Below are positions 1 through 16,204 of a stretch of DNA of 64,000 nucleotides, one piece after another; the first letter of the stretch is position 1, and each line of letters starts with the position of its first letter. Location of the stretch: contig OY744463.1 of assembly GCA_963556145.1 (NCBI GenBank), positions 4,774,001-4,838,000 of the forward strand, read 5' to 3'. The notes beneath the pieces were generated by a model. It was given only the letters and a program-made list of their open reading frames with translations, made no database searches and had not been told where the DNA came from. Both the position numbers and the translations under genes were made by a program. The stretch is from Hygrocybe punicea. Lineage: Eukaryota; Basidiomycota; Agaricomycetes; Agaricales; Hygrophoraceae.

Positions 1-3000
1 CAATCCTTAATGAGGTTTGGCTCACTTGTGCAACCGTCCGCTCCTCTCCTCGAGCTATTTGCTGACGTGCGGTGCGCAATAAAAACTCACTAAAGTGTGG
101 GTACGCATCCTTGAACTTTGACCTCCTTGTATCAGCACTCCAAATCTCCACATTCTCTATGATGGGTCTAAATTTGACACAAGGCAGAGAGACAACGAAC
201 TGCGAAGCATAGACAAATTCGAAAAGGTCCGCATTGACTTTCGTCACTCGGAACATATGCAAATCCTCCAAAGTTTCGAGCCGATCTGACAAGTTGTCAT
301 AACAACAAACTAGACGTCTTTGGTACGACTTACCCTTCAATCTGAAAACTTCGGCGCTAGTGCTGTTCTTCTGGATATGGATGAGTCTCTTCGCCTCTGC
401 AATGGCCATGGTAGCTTCCCGTTTCTGAGACACGACATCTTCCAATCTTTCCTTCAGCCATTCCAACTGAGAATTCCTTTCAACCACTTCAGACCGACGC
501 GCCTCTACTTCATGACTATAAGTCAAAGTCAGTATGTTTGCGAAAGTATATATGCTCCAAAGGTAGACTAACTTTTGTTCAGTGATGGACGTTTTCAATT
601 CGTTCAGGTATTCTTTGTCGCTGCTCTCGATCTCAGCTACATCCAACTGCTCTTGTTCAAGCTCGCGTATGACTTGTTGATACTCCTCTTCCAATGCCGG
701 CAATATCTGCAACGCATGCTTGTTGATATCCTCCAGTACATTAGCATCCTAGGTGTCAAGATAGATCAAGTCCGTCGAATAATGGGCCAGAATGCTCACG
801 GCTTCAAGTTCAGCAAACCTACTGTCCGCAACATTGTGTAGACCTTCAATCCAGCTAAGCTTCCAATCATACCATTCTGACTTGGCCAACCCCCTTGAAT
901 TTGCTTTCATCAAGTGAAGCTGATGCTATGCAACCGAAAGGACATCAATTGTGCCATTGACATCCGAAAAGAACAAAAAAACTGACGAGCAATTGCTCTC
1001 GGCCCTCCTCATTTGCTTGGGTATACTCCCTAAATAGTTCGGGAGTTAACTTCGCAGCCTCTTCCTCTGCTTGCTCGTAAACGGCCTTTCTTTGTTCAAC
1101 CCACGCCTCCAGATCTTTAGATACCCGAGTGTACAATTTTAATTGCGGAAGGTTCACTGCAATCGCTGTCACATATTCTGCCAGGGGTATGTCTCCGGAC
1201 GAGGTCCGACGGTTTCGGGAGACCGTTTGCAATTGCGAAGGATGGGTCGAGTGGCGGGGAGCAGTGATTTCGTCCATAAATCTAATTCCAGTCATGGTAA
1301 AAAACTGTTCGATTGATATTGGTGGCTGCACGACGAGTGGGATCATGAACACAACTACAATGTGACGGAAAGAACACGACATACCCCTTCATCATCCTCA
1401 GCAAAATTTTGCCCCAGGATACCCTCTCGCCATTGTTCAGTTGCATCCATTTCGACGGCCACAGCCGTATCTCCCATAGACATGCTCTCCTCTTCAAACG
1501 CCTGACCTGCTGGGTGGTGCAAAGGAGAATCGACCCGAGCATCTGGTGAATCGTGTGCCAGAGCAGGAGATCTTGGTTCGGGTGAACCCCTTACCTGGCT
1601 GCTCGTAACGACGGGCTGCTGTTTCTCAGATCCACCCGTCTCACTCACGTTCCCCGTCCATTTCTCCTGAATACGTGTCCAATTTTGAGTTGTCGCTAAC
1701 AACTCGCCCCCGACGCTGACCCTTCCAAGTCTTACATCCGCTTTTTTTTTCGGAGATGAGGCTTTGCCAACTCCGACCCCTGCTGATAACCCGACTCCCA
1801 TACTCTTCCTCCGCGAGAAATACCCCGAAGGTCTCCTCAGTGACTTGGAAACTGCAGTTGATGGTTTAACTGGAGCAGATATAGACTGGAAAGGGGCCTT
1901 CTTGCTTGGTGACAATGGCTTTGGCTTTGCAGTCAACGGTGCTCCGACCGCAGTTGGAACGGTAGGAGAGGTGGGAACAGCCCACTTGCCCGCCATGGCC
2001 ATCCTTTTCGCAGGACTGGGCCTGTTGCTGCTATCAAGGTTCTCTACGTCGCTCTTATCCGAAGGGGCAGGACGCTTCTTAGGTGAGGGACGCGCTGTGG
2101 GAAGAGCAAATGCTGCTGAGGGTATCTGTGTTCGTGGCATCGGATTAGGCTTGGAGAGGGATTTAGCTTTGGAAGGGGAGAGCAATACGGGTTGCGGTGT
2201 TGGGGGTGCAGTGGAAGTGGATTTGGGGGTGAAGGAAAAATGTTTTGGAGTTACTTGCTGTCTTTGAGGCGCAAGTATCTTGGTAGCAGGTGCCGATATG
2301 TTCACTTTGGATTGGAATGCTTTCGACGATGGCAGCAGGTGGACGTCTGGCTTAGAGGCAGTGGGTGTTTGTTCGAATGGCACCCGAGGACTGGTAGAAA
2401 CTGGAGATTCCGGGGTATCCAGAACACCACCGTAGACATTGGTAGCTTCCATTGTCGAATCGATTTCACTTTGACCTCCAATACTAGTCCTCCCGAACAT
2501 CTTGCTCACATTCACAGTCTCATCCCCTACATCCCCAACGCTGTTATCTGTACTCGAGAAGCTGTCATCTCTCCCGCCGTTTTCTGGAGAATTCATGTCG
2601 AGTAGGTTTTCCTTCAATGGGAATGATGACCTAGCGCTCATCAATCTTTGTACCGCATCATCCAAGCCCATGCCATTCTCGCCACCTTGTTCATGTCCAT
2701 CGTCGTCAGAAGAAACAACAGGCTCGAGCGGTGTGTCACCTGAGTGTGTCATTCTCCGGAGGGCAAGCCATACTTCATCCGGCGGACCCGGCTTGCGAAG
2801 GGATTTCGAGACCGGGATGGTATATTCGACTGGTGGCCGATTGGACGAATCAGTGTCCATCGATGACCGGGTTGAATTCTCGTCAGTGTAGGAATCTTGA
2901 GATTGGTCGGCATCGGAATTATAATGCTGTTGAGGATTGGGCGTGGTGGTTGTTGGAATGGTCAACAAAGGGTGACGATGAGCGGAGGATTTTGCAAGGG

Positions 3001-3791
3001 ACCGTCTGTGGATAATATTTTGTGCTATGGCTTCAGTGATTTCCATGTCGTCTTCATCGCCGCCATCGTCATCTTCGTCTTGGATTGCCGATCCTGAATC
3101 TCGAAGAAATGCTGACGGACCGCAGGCGGTGTCGTTGACGTCCAAATCCATGGATTCTTCACCTTCTCCATCAAATGCTACTGAACGCGCAGAACTACGC
3201 CGATTTTTGATAGATGTTGCACCCGGATATGCATTTTCGTTATTCACGGTGAGTCTCTCGCCTGTTGCAGTCCCTGGACCGCCATGACCCGCTGACGATA
3301 AGGTCGCAGTGCTATCGGTGTTACCTTTCTGTCCACGGACTTCAAATAGCCTCACTTTGGCATGAGAAGCAAAGCTGACACGTCGGCCAAGTGATTTCCG
3401 AGAAGTATTGTCGAGTACGGTGGAGTCGCGTGTGGGGTCTGTCGATGTGACGGTACTCGCGTCGCCTTGGAGGGCAATTTGCGTTTGCGACTGTGATTGA
3501 GAGGCAGGGTAAGATTCAGGATCGGGCTGAGCATCGTCTGGTGAGGGAATGTTGAGAGAGCCTTTGAGAATACTCTTTCTCGGAGCCTTACGGTGACATG
3601 CGTTATTAAATAATGTATACAACAGATAAATTGGGTATGTTGCGTACCAGTGAGCGACGAGCTTTGAATCTTGGACTGAGACGGTCTCCAGAGACGATGC
3701 TGTGACGGCGTTTCGTTCTTGGGGGAGGCTTGTTCTGGTTCGTTGCTGTCATGGACTTGCGCCTGCTCTCCGAACTCTTCTTTGCCGCCAT
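1..3791 (-). CDS. spc7: Spc7/KNL1 kinetochore scaffold protein (3' end off the left edge)
   Basis: Outer-kinetochore scaffold that links the Mis12/Ndc80 complexes to checkpoint signalling. The start is the ATG at 3791; a first exon of 48 codons is followed by an intron of about 54 bp, then a 2.2-kb exon down to about 1388, an exon at 1325-987 and further exons to the left edge. The N-terminus carries both PP1-docking motifs, SILK (within RKSILK) and RVSF (within GRRVSFASH), and MELT-like repeats (MEIT, MEAT) that in the family bind Bub1/Bub3 after Mps1 phosphorylation. The middle is low-complexity Ser/Pro/Lys sequence. The exon at 987-1325 opens with the diagnostic Spc7-domain start ISIEQFFTMTGIRFMDEI, followed by long coiled-coil exons (about 310-900). 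The RWD-type C-terminal domain lies in 1-310 and is incomplete. Divergent from the kinesin gene, with 178 bp between starts. Confidence 0.93.
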
Positions 3792-3969
3792 TGTAAAGGC
3801 GGTTCGGTGAGAATATGGCCACCTTCGTGTCCGATGTCGCAAACAGCCTGGAGTGTCAAAAATCTGGTCTCGCCGCCGTTGGATAAACAGAAACAAATTG
3901 AAACTCAACCGCGTTTGCGCACGTGATCGCGCGCGTTCATCCCAGTGCGTAACGTCGGTGTCGACCACA

Positions 3970-6900
3970 ATGACAAGCAAATCAAGAACGACGACCAGAG
4001 CTTCCGCTCGGACAAATACATTGACCACAAACCCTCCTATAACACGGAATACTAGAGCAAAAGCTGCTACCAACACTGTTTTGCCACCGTCACTTCCTCC
4101 CTTGACGAGGACGATGGCAGCAGTGAAAGGAAAAGTTGCTCGTAAACCCTTGGCGAATGACGAAAACCGAGCTGAAGTTATAACTCCCGAAAAATCCGCC
4201 TCTCCCAACCAACAGAGTCAGCCAGGACTCAAGACTGATTGCAAATCCGTCAATATCCTGCCAGTGGTAGACACCGACAGAGAACCAATAATGGTATGTC
4301 AACATTTTAATTTGCCTTCATTTTTTTTCAGCTACTTCAAGGCATACCTCCGCATCCGACCTTACCTTGGCGAAGATAAACCGACTTCAATTCCCTACCT
4401 CACCCACCTCTCCGATACCGCCGTACGCATGACCGATCCGCACCACGATGCCCAATTCAATTATGCCAGGTTCCGTCCCTCTACTCTCCCTCATTCCTCT
4501 ATCTACACCTTCTCTCACGTATTCCCCCCTCTGACAACCCAATCCGACTTCTTCACCAAAACAACACTTCCTCTAGTCCGAGACTTCCTATTGGGACAAA
4601 ATGCGCTGCTGTTCACGTACGGTGTCACCAATTCGGGGAAGACATACACTGTGCAGGGAGGGAACAAGGAGGGTAGTGCAGGAATCGTGCCAAGGACATT
4701 AGATGTGGTGTTCAACAGCATTGACGGGCTGCAGGGCGATGGACAAGTGTGTCCTTTCTCCGTCCTTTACATCTATCGACATGAATTGACATGACATTCC
4801 TTCTCCAGTATCGCCCCGTCCGCCTTGAAGGTATAGAGCGCTTTGATACAACTGACACACCTTCCCCGCATCTCTCTCTCACCGAACCAACTCTGAGGGA
4901 AGTCCTCTCGGAACACCTTGGCCCCACCGCCTCTGATACAGACACCGATCCTACCTTTCTTAAACTCGACCGCAACTACCGGTACTGCATCTGGCTTTCA
5001 TATGCCGAAGTGTACAACGAAAAGGTGTACGATTTGTTAGCGAGTGTCAAAGACGACTCTGAAAATACAACCATTGGTAATAATCCCCGGTTGGCTCATC
5101 CGAATGGCATGCACCCGTTGCGTATCACACGCAAAGCTCTGCAACTGAAACCATGCCCCCAGTCCGATTCTGGTTCATCGTTCAGTTCTGGGAAATACAT
5201 AGCTGGCCTCCGTCAATTCCGTGTCCAGAGCGCCTCTCAAGCAAAGGCCCTCATCAGACTTGGGCAACTCCATCGACGCGTTTTTGGTACATTGGCGAAT
5301 CGAGAGAGTAGCAGAAGTCATGGACTAGTGATCATCAAAGTAGTCAGAGGGCACCGCGGGGAGCGAGATGTGAGTCGGTTTCATAATTATTTCATTTATG
5401 ACTAAATGATACTAAAAACATAATTAATCAGGAGGCATCTTCTTTTCAAGTCTCCCGACTAACCCTCGTCGACCTCGCCGGCTCTGAGCGGACCAAACAG
5501 GCTCAAACGACGGGCGATCGGCTCAAAGAGGCTGGCAATATTAACAAGTCATTGATGGTCCTAGGGCAGTGCATGGAGGTGATGCGCGCAAACCAACGCC
5601 GGGCTGCCGTCAATTCTGTCGTTGAAGTTGGTAAAGACGGGAAGATAGATAATCGTGATGTGAAAAAGGGATTTGCAATGGTGCCTTTTCGGCATAGTAA
5701 GCTCACAGAGGCCTTGATGGATTATTTTGTAGGGGATGGAAAGGTTGTGAGTACCGTGTTTTCTTCCCTACGTCCTTTGCGTTCAAGTGGCTTTAACAGG
5801 TAATGATCGTTAACGTCAACCCCTACGATACCGGTTATGATGAAAATTCGCATGTTATGAAATTTGCTGCACTTGCTAGGGAAGTCTACGTCATGCCGGC
5901 ACCCGCGCCCACGCACCGCCTGCCCCCACCACTCGGTCCAAATGCCAGTAAAACCCGCCCTACCTTTAATGCCCATGTTATCCCTGGGCAGAATAGGAGA
6001 AGTGTGACAATTTCAATAGGTGGAGGAGAACGCAAGGGTAGTGAAACCATAGTGGAAGTGCTTGAGGGTGAGGTGACATTCCAATCTTCTGTCTAACTTT
6101 TTACATTTCCACACAGAGGATGAGGCCGAGGACCATCATGGTGATGATGACGAGCCTATCAACCCACTGGTCGACGCACTGTTTGATGAGCTGGAGGAAT
6201 TACGAATGAGGGTACACCCTTTGTCCTTCGATAACACAATATTTTACTAACTCCAAGTTGCTTGCAAACTTTTTTTTGCATGTATAGCTCTTCGAATCAG
6301 AAATGAAATGTGCAATCATGGAGGCGGAGACGCGGGAAGAAGTAATGAGGGAAATGGAAGAACGGATGGGGAGTATGGAGAAGATGTATGCGAGGAGGTT
6401 GATGCATGAAGTGAGTTTTGGTTCCGAATCCATCGTCCGCAACATTCGTAATTCTTATCATCCAGGTACAGCAGAATGAGATGAAGACTGACGCAAAAAT
6501 TGACATGTTGCACCAGTCAGGGATGTTTGGAAACAGCCCAAAGAAGTGGAACTTTCCTAAGAAGGGCGAAATCCTGGATATCGAGACGAGTACAGTGAGT
6601 AAATGTAGCTCTTTGGCGTGATGACTAGTCTAATGGTTTTCTGGTACCAAGACGGAAGATGGAGAGAGCGCAACGGACGGTTCCCTATCTGGAGAAGGGT
6701 TCATTTTCGAAAGTGATGACGAATCAGTTTCTGACCTGAATACAAGTCGGTCGCCATCTCCACTTGCAGGGAAGAATATGGGGAAAGGGAAGAACAAGAT
6801 GCAGGTCACTACAACAAGTAGAGAGACACGCCAATTCGTTCCAGATGGACCGGAGGCCGTTATGTTGCCATCCGACGAGGAAGAAATGACCGACGAGACA

Positions 6901-7355
6901 GAAACGGATGATGGTGAAGATCGTGAGAGTGCAACTGAGAATGGGACTTTCGACAGCAACGGGGAAGAGGAAGATTGTGAGGACGAATGGGTTCCCGCAC
7001 CAGAACGTACGCCGCGAGCCGTGAAAACGAAAGGCCGGCACCCTCAAACAACAGCAAAACGACCCACACGTAGTCAAATGTCAAAGCTCGCGCAAGAGAT
7101 GGATGACTTGTCTCTGATCTCGGAGGACTCTATTATTTTGCTTCCCGCCAAGAAGGGTACGGGCCAAAAGCATTGCAATGCAGACAATGAAGATTTGGAG
7201 GGGGTCGTTGCCCCCACAAAGAAGAAACGGTAAGAAATAATCTGAGCAACGAAAAGATACCGGGACTCATTCCCGTTATTTAAGATAGACAGCTTACGAT
7301 GAAGACGATCCTGTTGGAGGAAGAGATCAAAAAGGTGGCTCGAAATGATGAATAG
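3970..7355 (+). CDS. Kinesin-6 family motor protein (Klp9/MKLP2-like)
   Basis: Plus-end-directed microtubule motor of the group that acts on the anaphase spindle midzone. Ten exons fit splice sites and frame: 3970-4293, 4342-4746, 4809-5369, 5432-5746, 5800-6067, 6117-6211, 6288-6410, 6466-6594, 6652-7229 and 7289-7355, giving 954 residues. The P-loop reads GVTNSGKTYT, with the asparagine typical of kinesin-6; switch II is LVDLAGSER and switch I lies at NRESSRSH. The motor domain begins near residue 110 with AYLRIRP and ends near VMKFAALAREV. The charged insertions inside the motor (after YDLL and after MRANQRR) also fit kinesin-6. The stalk is a coiled coil in exons 6-8, and the tail is acidic with basic clusters. 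The first intron needs an AAG acceptor to keep frame. An upstream in-frame ATG-like start at 3853 is less likely. Confidence 0.92.
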
Positions 7356-7491
7356 CCGGGAGGCAGCTAGCCCGGGTTGTCTTCGGGCTGCGTTCATTGG
7401 TTAAATTGTTGCATAATATGTTTACTACTGCTCGACACTTCACCTGGTTGGAGTGCCGATTGGGTGCAATAAGATCTGACCCGAATCCACA

Positions 7492-10400
7492 TCACCAATC
7501 ACAATCTTCTCTGGTCCTCAGCACTCTTGCCACCACATCTCTTTCTAACTCAGATACCCCAACCGTCTCCACCATGGTGTTCTCCCACTCACCGTCGCTT
7601 TTGACTCCGAAAATCGTACCCACCAGGATGTCCCGCACTTCATTCCCCGCAGAGACTAATTTCCCTGCCTGAAGGAAAGTCAACCAAGGGGCCTCCACCC
7701 TGGTTCGGGCAATGCCATTCAAGGCTGCATGGCATGTCTCGACCCATAGTTCGTATTCCGCCAAAATCGCCTGTCCCTCTCTCTGGCTTATCTGTCCACG
7801 GCCCCGATGAAGAATCTCGTGGTGGAAAATGTGATCTGCTATCCGTGAGGAGATGCGCCGATATAACGTTATCACCGTCGTTTGTGGAAGAGTCGACTGC
7901 AAGAAAGAGAGGTGGGAAGAGAGGAGAGCGATGGGTGCCAACAGAACACGAGATAGTGTGATTTCACTGTCGTGCTCCGTGAGTGGCTTCGGACTGTTTT
8001 GGACACAACGGTAAGCGAACTGGTTACGGGAATACGTGAAGGGCAGACACCCACGACGTCACTGATGCGAAATGCAACTTCAAACCTGACTCAATCTCTC
8101 CATATACTTGATGCATGATCATGTCCTCCGACCGGCTTACTAACTCCCCGTATTGTACGATCAACTCCTGGAAAATGGTATCTTCGGGAGCCCTTGGATC
8201 CGGCAATATGGTGCTTGCCTGAGCACTTGCCCGCAAGGACGCTCGATGATTTATATCTGCCCATAACTCAAGAAAGAACTGCAAAAATATCACGAGTTCC
8301 GTCCATAACACAAGATTAAAAGTTCGCCGTCAGCCTACGTCCGCAAGCTCAGTCATGCAACACGCACCAATTCCTCACCCCACACCTCCAGTGCCAACTC
8401 GATGAACTTTGCGCTAATAAGCGCCTTGCACAATTTCTGTACCCCATCAACACCACTTGTTAACCGGCTAGTATCCACATTCACTCTGCCACCCTCTCTC
8501 ACCCCAAAACTGATGCCTAGAGCACCCGGCACGGCTCGGACGAATGCGGACGATAAGGTCTCAAAGGCGTCGAGAGACGAGGAGATACGGCCGTTATAAA
8601 GTTCAAGAATAGGTAGTTGGACGGATAACAAGAATCGAGTGCGATGGTGGAAGAGGGGCAGAGAAGAATAACGATCTAGTCGTCAATCAGTCAGTGTCGT
8701 TACTCCCACCAAAGAGAACTAACCCGTAACTTGCTCTACTAGAGCTTTGATCCTCCTCGCCGAATTGGTTGTTTTTAAGTTCTTATCTACCGACAACTCC
8801 TCGCTGCCTTCGTCATCTGCAATAACCCACGCTACAGAGTCACTTATAATCTCGTGATATTGACTTTCTGCAACTGATACCCCGGTATCGTAAGTTAAGC
8901 CACATAAAAATAATGATACTCACACTTCTTCTCACCAACTAACCACGCTTCGAACCACTCCTTGTTCCCTAAAATCACCTCACTCACACCAGCCCACTTA
9001 TCGTTGCCATCTCCAGCTCCTGTGCTCAGCTTGTCATCCTTATTATTCGCAGAGGTCCCTGACGTTGTAAAGCCGTCCGCGATCAATGCTGCATCAAAAG
9101 CTAAGGCTTGGTAGATTGTATGAGCCAAGAGGGGAGGATGCGGCAATAATGATGGTACTGTATGTTTGATTTTGCGGGTGAGTAGTGGGAGCAATAGGAG
9201 TACAAATTCGCCCTGCGACAAATATGGGGATCAATGAATGTGATCCTAAGGAGAGTAATTAAAGGTTTCAAACCCCACCCAAGCGTTCATACTAGCATGT
9301 TCGGTTGAGGATACTAATTGTTGAATAATACCATCCATAAATGGCCGATGCTCGTGGGCAACATTCAGAATGTGTGTGAAATACCATTCGGGCTATGGGG
9401 GGAACATTATCATTGCCATTCACGCCGATGTCGGGAAACCAGTTAGTTAGTTACCTTGTCCAGTCGATTCGTCTGTCTGGATCCTTCGAAGTGGTACTTG
9501 AATCTAAGAGAGACAGGACGGACAAGCGCTTGTAAAGCATACAAGCCATCCGTCTCCTTCCTTGGCTTGATGTTCGGTCGTCTGATTTTTTCACCACTAA
9601 AAAACCTGTGAGCATACAAGAACGAGGCGTTATTTTGAATAATACTGACAGAGTCTGCAACTTAAGAAGGTCCAAGAAAGTACTCTCAAATGCTCTGCGA
9701 TCTTCTGTGCTGGCTGACGCATAATTAATAGGCATTGGCCAGTGCAACCTTTCCGCAGCGGCAATTAAGGATCTATGATGGTTTCGTCATGAAAATCCTC
9801 CAGAATTACGGACGTTTGACACACGCTGACAAAGAACCTTTGATATCTGCCCAAGTCTTTTCCCGGATCCCTTCAAGAAAATGTATAAGTTGAGGCGGCT
9901 GGTCTTCTACACCTTCGACTTGCGACAATGCCTGGGACACAACAATGACAAATTCTTCAAGAGATCTGTAATCTGTGAGAGAAGCGGAAGAGATGGTCGC
10001 CGCCGAGTGAAATTGCTCAGTTGCACTTTCACTGCAAAGATACCTCAGAGGACCGCTCCTGGATTCAAAACCAAAAAAAATGCATTCTTACCTCAATTTC
10101 AAAGCTTGGTGAACAATTTGTGCATATGCCCTCACAGTATGAAGCTCCTTCAAATTCCGATGCAAATTCTCAATATCTTCCAATAGCGTAGTCTTCCTCT
10201 CCTCATCAGAGAACGATGAAAAGAAACCTTGAGAAAGATAAGAAAGCTCATCGGCAAGAGAATGTCGCAGGAGAGACAACTCCTGTGCAGAATGCAGATG
10301 TGCTTCCGCTGATGATCTCGTTTCTTTGACTAATTTGTTGATTTGCGTCTGAGATAGAGAAAGCTAAACTGAGACATTTCAGTGAGTGCTGTAGAACATT

Positions 10401-10698
10401 TATATTTGGCGAACTGAACACCCACTGTGAGTTTGAGGTCTTCGGCGTGGCGTTGGGCTTGTTCGACTATTGCCTCAAGTCCACCAAGATCTTCCAACGA
10501 TTTAAACTTGGAATCTATAACGTCGAGAACTTTCTGTCGCGAGTCCTGGACGTTCGGAGGCGCCAAAAGACTTCGAATTTGTTGCGAGGTCATCGAGGGT
10601 GAAGCGTTCACGTGGACTCGGAGTTGTAGTGCGATCAAGTCGATCGCCAGCAATATCTGATCTTCAAAGTCCAATCCGATGTCCGAGTCATTATCCAC
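7492..10698 (-). CDS. RINT-1/Tip20 family vesicle-tethering protein
   Basis: Subunit of the Dsl1/NRZ-type tether that captures COPI vesicles at the ER. About ten exons run from an ATG at 10698 to a stop at 7492. The N-terminal part is a coiled coil (exons 10698 to about 10088). Family landmarks follow: LHWPMPI near 9735, PEWYFTHIL near 9380 (human RINT-1 has the closely similar PEWYFTQVL) and LLAHTIYQALAFDAAL near 9120. The C-terminal segment, ending ...RTREDCDW, is helical as expected for this fold. Introns are about 50-60 bp, and I did not resolve every boundary between 8000 and 9700. It starts head-to-head with the HAD-fold gene at 10778, so the two probably share a promoter of under 100 bp. 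Assignment rests on remembered family motifs, not on a search. Confidence 0.82.
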
Positions 10699-10777
10699 TT
10701 CCAGTCAATTTACAGATGCCTGCATTTCTTCTCAGAATAAATCAAACGATGACGACGAGCCCTCCAATCAGGAGGAA

Positions 10778-11847
10778 ATGATGAAAGTCTCCCTACCGCT
10801 GTCTTCAGCACCTGTAATTGCAGTGGATTTGGACGATGTTCTCTCTCAGACGAACCACTTCATCGCAAAATGCAAGCTTTTATAGACTGTTGCGTGGGCA
10901 CCGTTATCGTGTCACATACAAGTATCGTGCATCTGAACTAGTCTTGAAGGGCACAATGAAGTTTACGGCACGAACATGGATATTTCTATGTTTTATTGTG
11001 AGTAAACAAACTTCCATTTACCATGGTGCTTGATTGCGATTATGAGGGTCTCCGTTTTTTCAAGATTATTATTACTGGAAGGAAAGCTTGTCATCCCATG
11101 TACGGCCACTGGATCTGACGCACGCACACAGAATCCATTCTGGGGCACTCCGACCGAAACGTTGGCCAAAGTTGCTACCTTCTATGCTGCTGAGCTGATA
11201 CACGGAGCTCGCCCAGTGCCGGGTGCACGGGAAGGTGTTCGGGCGCTCAATGATATGGGATACAGACTGATCATTGTGACGGCTCGAATGCAAAGTTCCC
11301 GAAATCAAAGCTGGACTTGGGTAAATCAGCATTTCCCTGGTAAGTTTGTGTGGATCCGCATTATAACAAACACTGAAAATTTGTATATCTATTGGCAAAG
11401 GCATGTTTGAAACCATTGTATGTACGGACCAATTCAACGACGCACTGAAAGAAGGGCACGGTGTTGTGACTAAGTTGCACAAAGCCCAGGCAAGCATGTT
11501 CGACGATCAGGTGCAATTAAATGGCGGAATTGATAAGCCATCTCCAGGTGTGTAGGGACCTGAACGCCCGGCTCCTCATCGACGACGCGCTGGAAAACGC
11601 CATTTCTGTTGCAAAGGCGGATTCTCCGACGCCCGTCTTGCTGTTTGGGAAGTATGAATGGAATCGACGCCTGTCGAGGCCCGGCGATCGCAACAACGAC
11701 ATGTCGTTTGAGATTCGATTGCAAGCGGAAGGTGGAAGGGAGTTTTGGCTGGATGACAATATAGATTTGCCTCAGGGATTGCCATTGTGGAGAGTTGACG
11801 ATTGGGATGGGGTTGTCGAGTGGATCAAAAACAGAAAGGGTTACTAA
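10778..11847 (+). CDS. HAD-superfamily hydrolase, 5'-nucleotidase-like
   Basis: Predicted Mg-dependent phosphohydrolase; the substrate cannot be told from the sequence. The four HAD motifs are visible: VDLDDVL (motif I, nucleophile and acid/base Asp), LIIVTAR (motif II Thr), TKLHKAQ (likely motif III Lys) and LLIDDA (motif IV Asp pair). Exons that keep frame are 10778-10871, 10950-10997, 11065-11081 (or -11099), 11132-11339, 11401-11489 and 11548-11847. Two introns appear to use GC donors (10872 and 11490, both GCAAGC). The third intron has no good GT donor: either a 32-bp intron starting at 11100, or a non-canonical donor after ...YYYWK. An in-frame ATG at 10679 would lengthen the N-terminus by 33 residues and overlap the RINT-1 start; 10778 is preferred. 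Confidence 0.8.
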
Positions 11848-11935
11848 TAAATACCGAGCACGTGATGTACCTTACTTTTCACATGCCAATGCCTGTGTGG
11901 ATGACTGATAAGTGGGTCCAGCGTCGACCGTGACG

Positions 11936-14977
<3,042 letters not shown>

Positions 14978-15231
14978 TCCTTATGGCTGACATGTGACAA
15001 TACTATCCATTTATCCATTTGAAAAACTCGGAAAATAGTGATGTGCCAGAAATGTGCTAGAAGTTCTGTGTTGAGCTACAGGAGTGGGAAATCGGACGGA
15101 ATGTATGCCGAGAAGCCGTCTGCTTTGAAATCAAAGTTTTTCATGCGCTGTTTCTCCACCCACTGCCTCAGTTAGAAATATATCTCAAGCCTTCACTCTT
15201 GGAATTGCTTTTCGTTTTCTTCCTCATTCCC

Positions 15232-15875
15232 ATGCACTTCTTTTCTCAAGTATTCAATTACGAGTGAGTTGACAGGTCACTGTAATTCCGACAGGATGTT
15301 TACCACTGAACACAGTCACCCATGGTCGCACGTTGTCATTGGGATGTGGCACAAATACCCCAACCCACATTGCACTCACGTCGTGACTGTTGACGTTCTT
15401 GACCGTACCATTGACCCCAAGACTGGCATTATCCGTACCGAGCGTGTCTTGGGCTGCAAGCAAAAAACACCAACTTGGATTGTCAAGGTGCGTTGAATAG
15501 TTTGTTCGTTCACTGATCCGACCATCTTATCGGTTTGCAATGAAGCTATTCGGTGGTTCGGAGGATGCATTTGTGCGAGAAATATCGTTTGTTGATCCAT
15601 CAAGACAGGACGTCACAATCACTTCACTCAACCTTTCCCTTTCTCAATTTGCCACTTGTTGCGAGACCATACGATATTCTCCCGCCCTACATGACCGGAC
15701 GATGTTTGCTCAGACAGCCGAAATCCAAGCGCGAATGGCATTGTGGCGGAGCGCCGCGGACGGACTGGAGAGATGGCTTGTGAAACGATTTGAACAAAAC
15801 GCACATCTGGGAAAGGTTGGGTTTTCAGATGTGCTGCGAACAATGTGGGAGGAACGACATGCTGCCCACATGTAG
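15232..15875 (+). CDS. PRELI/MSF1 (Ups-type) mitochondrial lipid-transfer protein
   Basis: Intermembrane-space carrier that moves phosphatidic acid or phosphatidylserine between mitochondrial membranes, in yeast together with Mdm35. Three exons: 15232-15263, 15316-15487 and 15546-15875, giving about 177 residues, the usual size. The N-terminus MHFFSQVFNYDHPWSHVV and the following KYPNPHCTHVVTVDVLDR are the classic PRELI opening. The C-terminal part (ALHDRTMFAQTAEIQARM, then WLVKRFEQNA) is equally typical. The first intron was placed at 15264-15315 because that acceptor yields NYDHPW; the nearer acceptor at 15294 would need a 31-bp intron. Whether it is the Ups1 or Ups2 type is not resolved. 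Confidence 0.9.
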
Positions 15876-16204
15876 AGTTGATCGCCTTTTTTTCTATGGC
15901 TAAAAAACCCAAAAGAGTCCTACTAGACTCCTCCTTCCGGTATCATCTTCATTGTCACATCTGTATTTCATTCATTGCATTACATACCGTTATTACCGTA
16001 GTAGTAGTCCCATTTGCATGAGCACAGGTAACTTAGAGTTATATGAAGCCACATAATAAGTGCTTGTATCAATCGTTGACGTTCGGATCGCACCAAGGCA
16101 CAACATGTACAGCCTGAAGTCTCTCAAAAAGTCCATGTAGATTTTCTTAATACTTAACGGAGTTTTAGGAGCCCAATTCCAGGTTGTTGACGGTACTAAG
16201 ACCC
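15876..16204. other. Intergenic spacer, PRELI gene to TFIIIC gene
   Basis: A stretch of 329 bp holding the 3' end of the PRELI transcript and the promoter of the TFIIIC gene. A repetitive GTAGTAGTAG run lies near 16000. No coding signal, RNA gene or repeat was seen. Confidence 0.5.

Noticed and set aside
1764..2605. Plus-strand frames opposite the Spc7 middle region
   Set aside because: They mirror the low-complexity coding sequence of Spc7 and have no start context, introns or motifs of their own.
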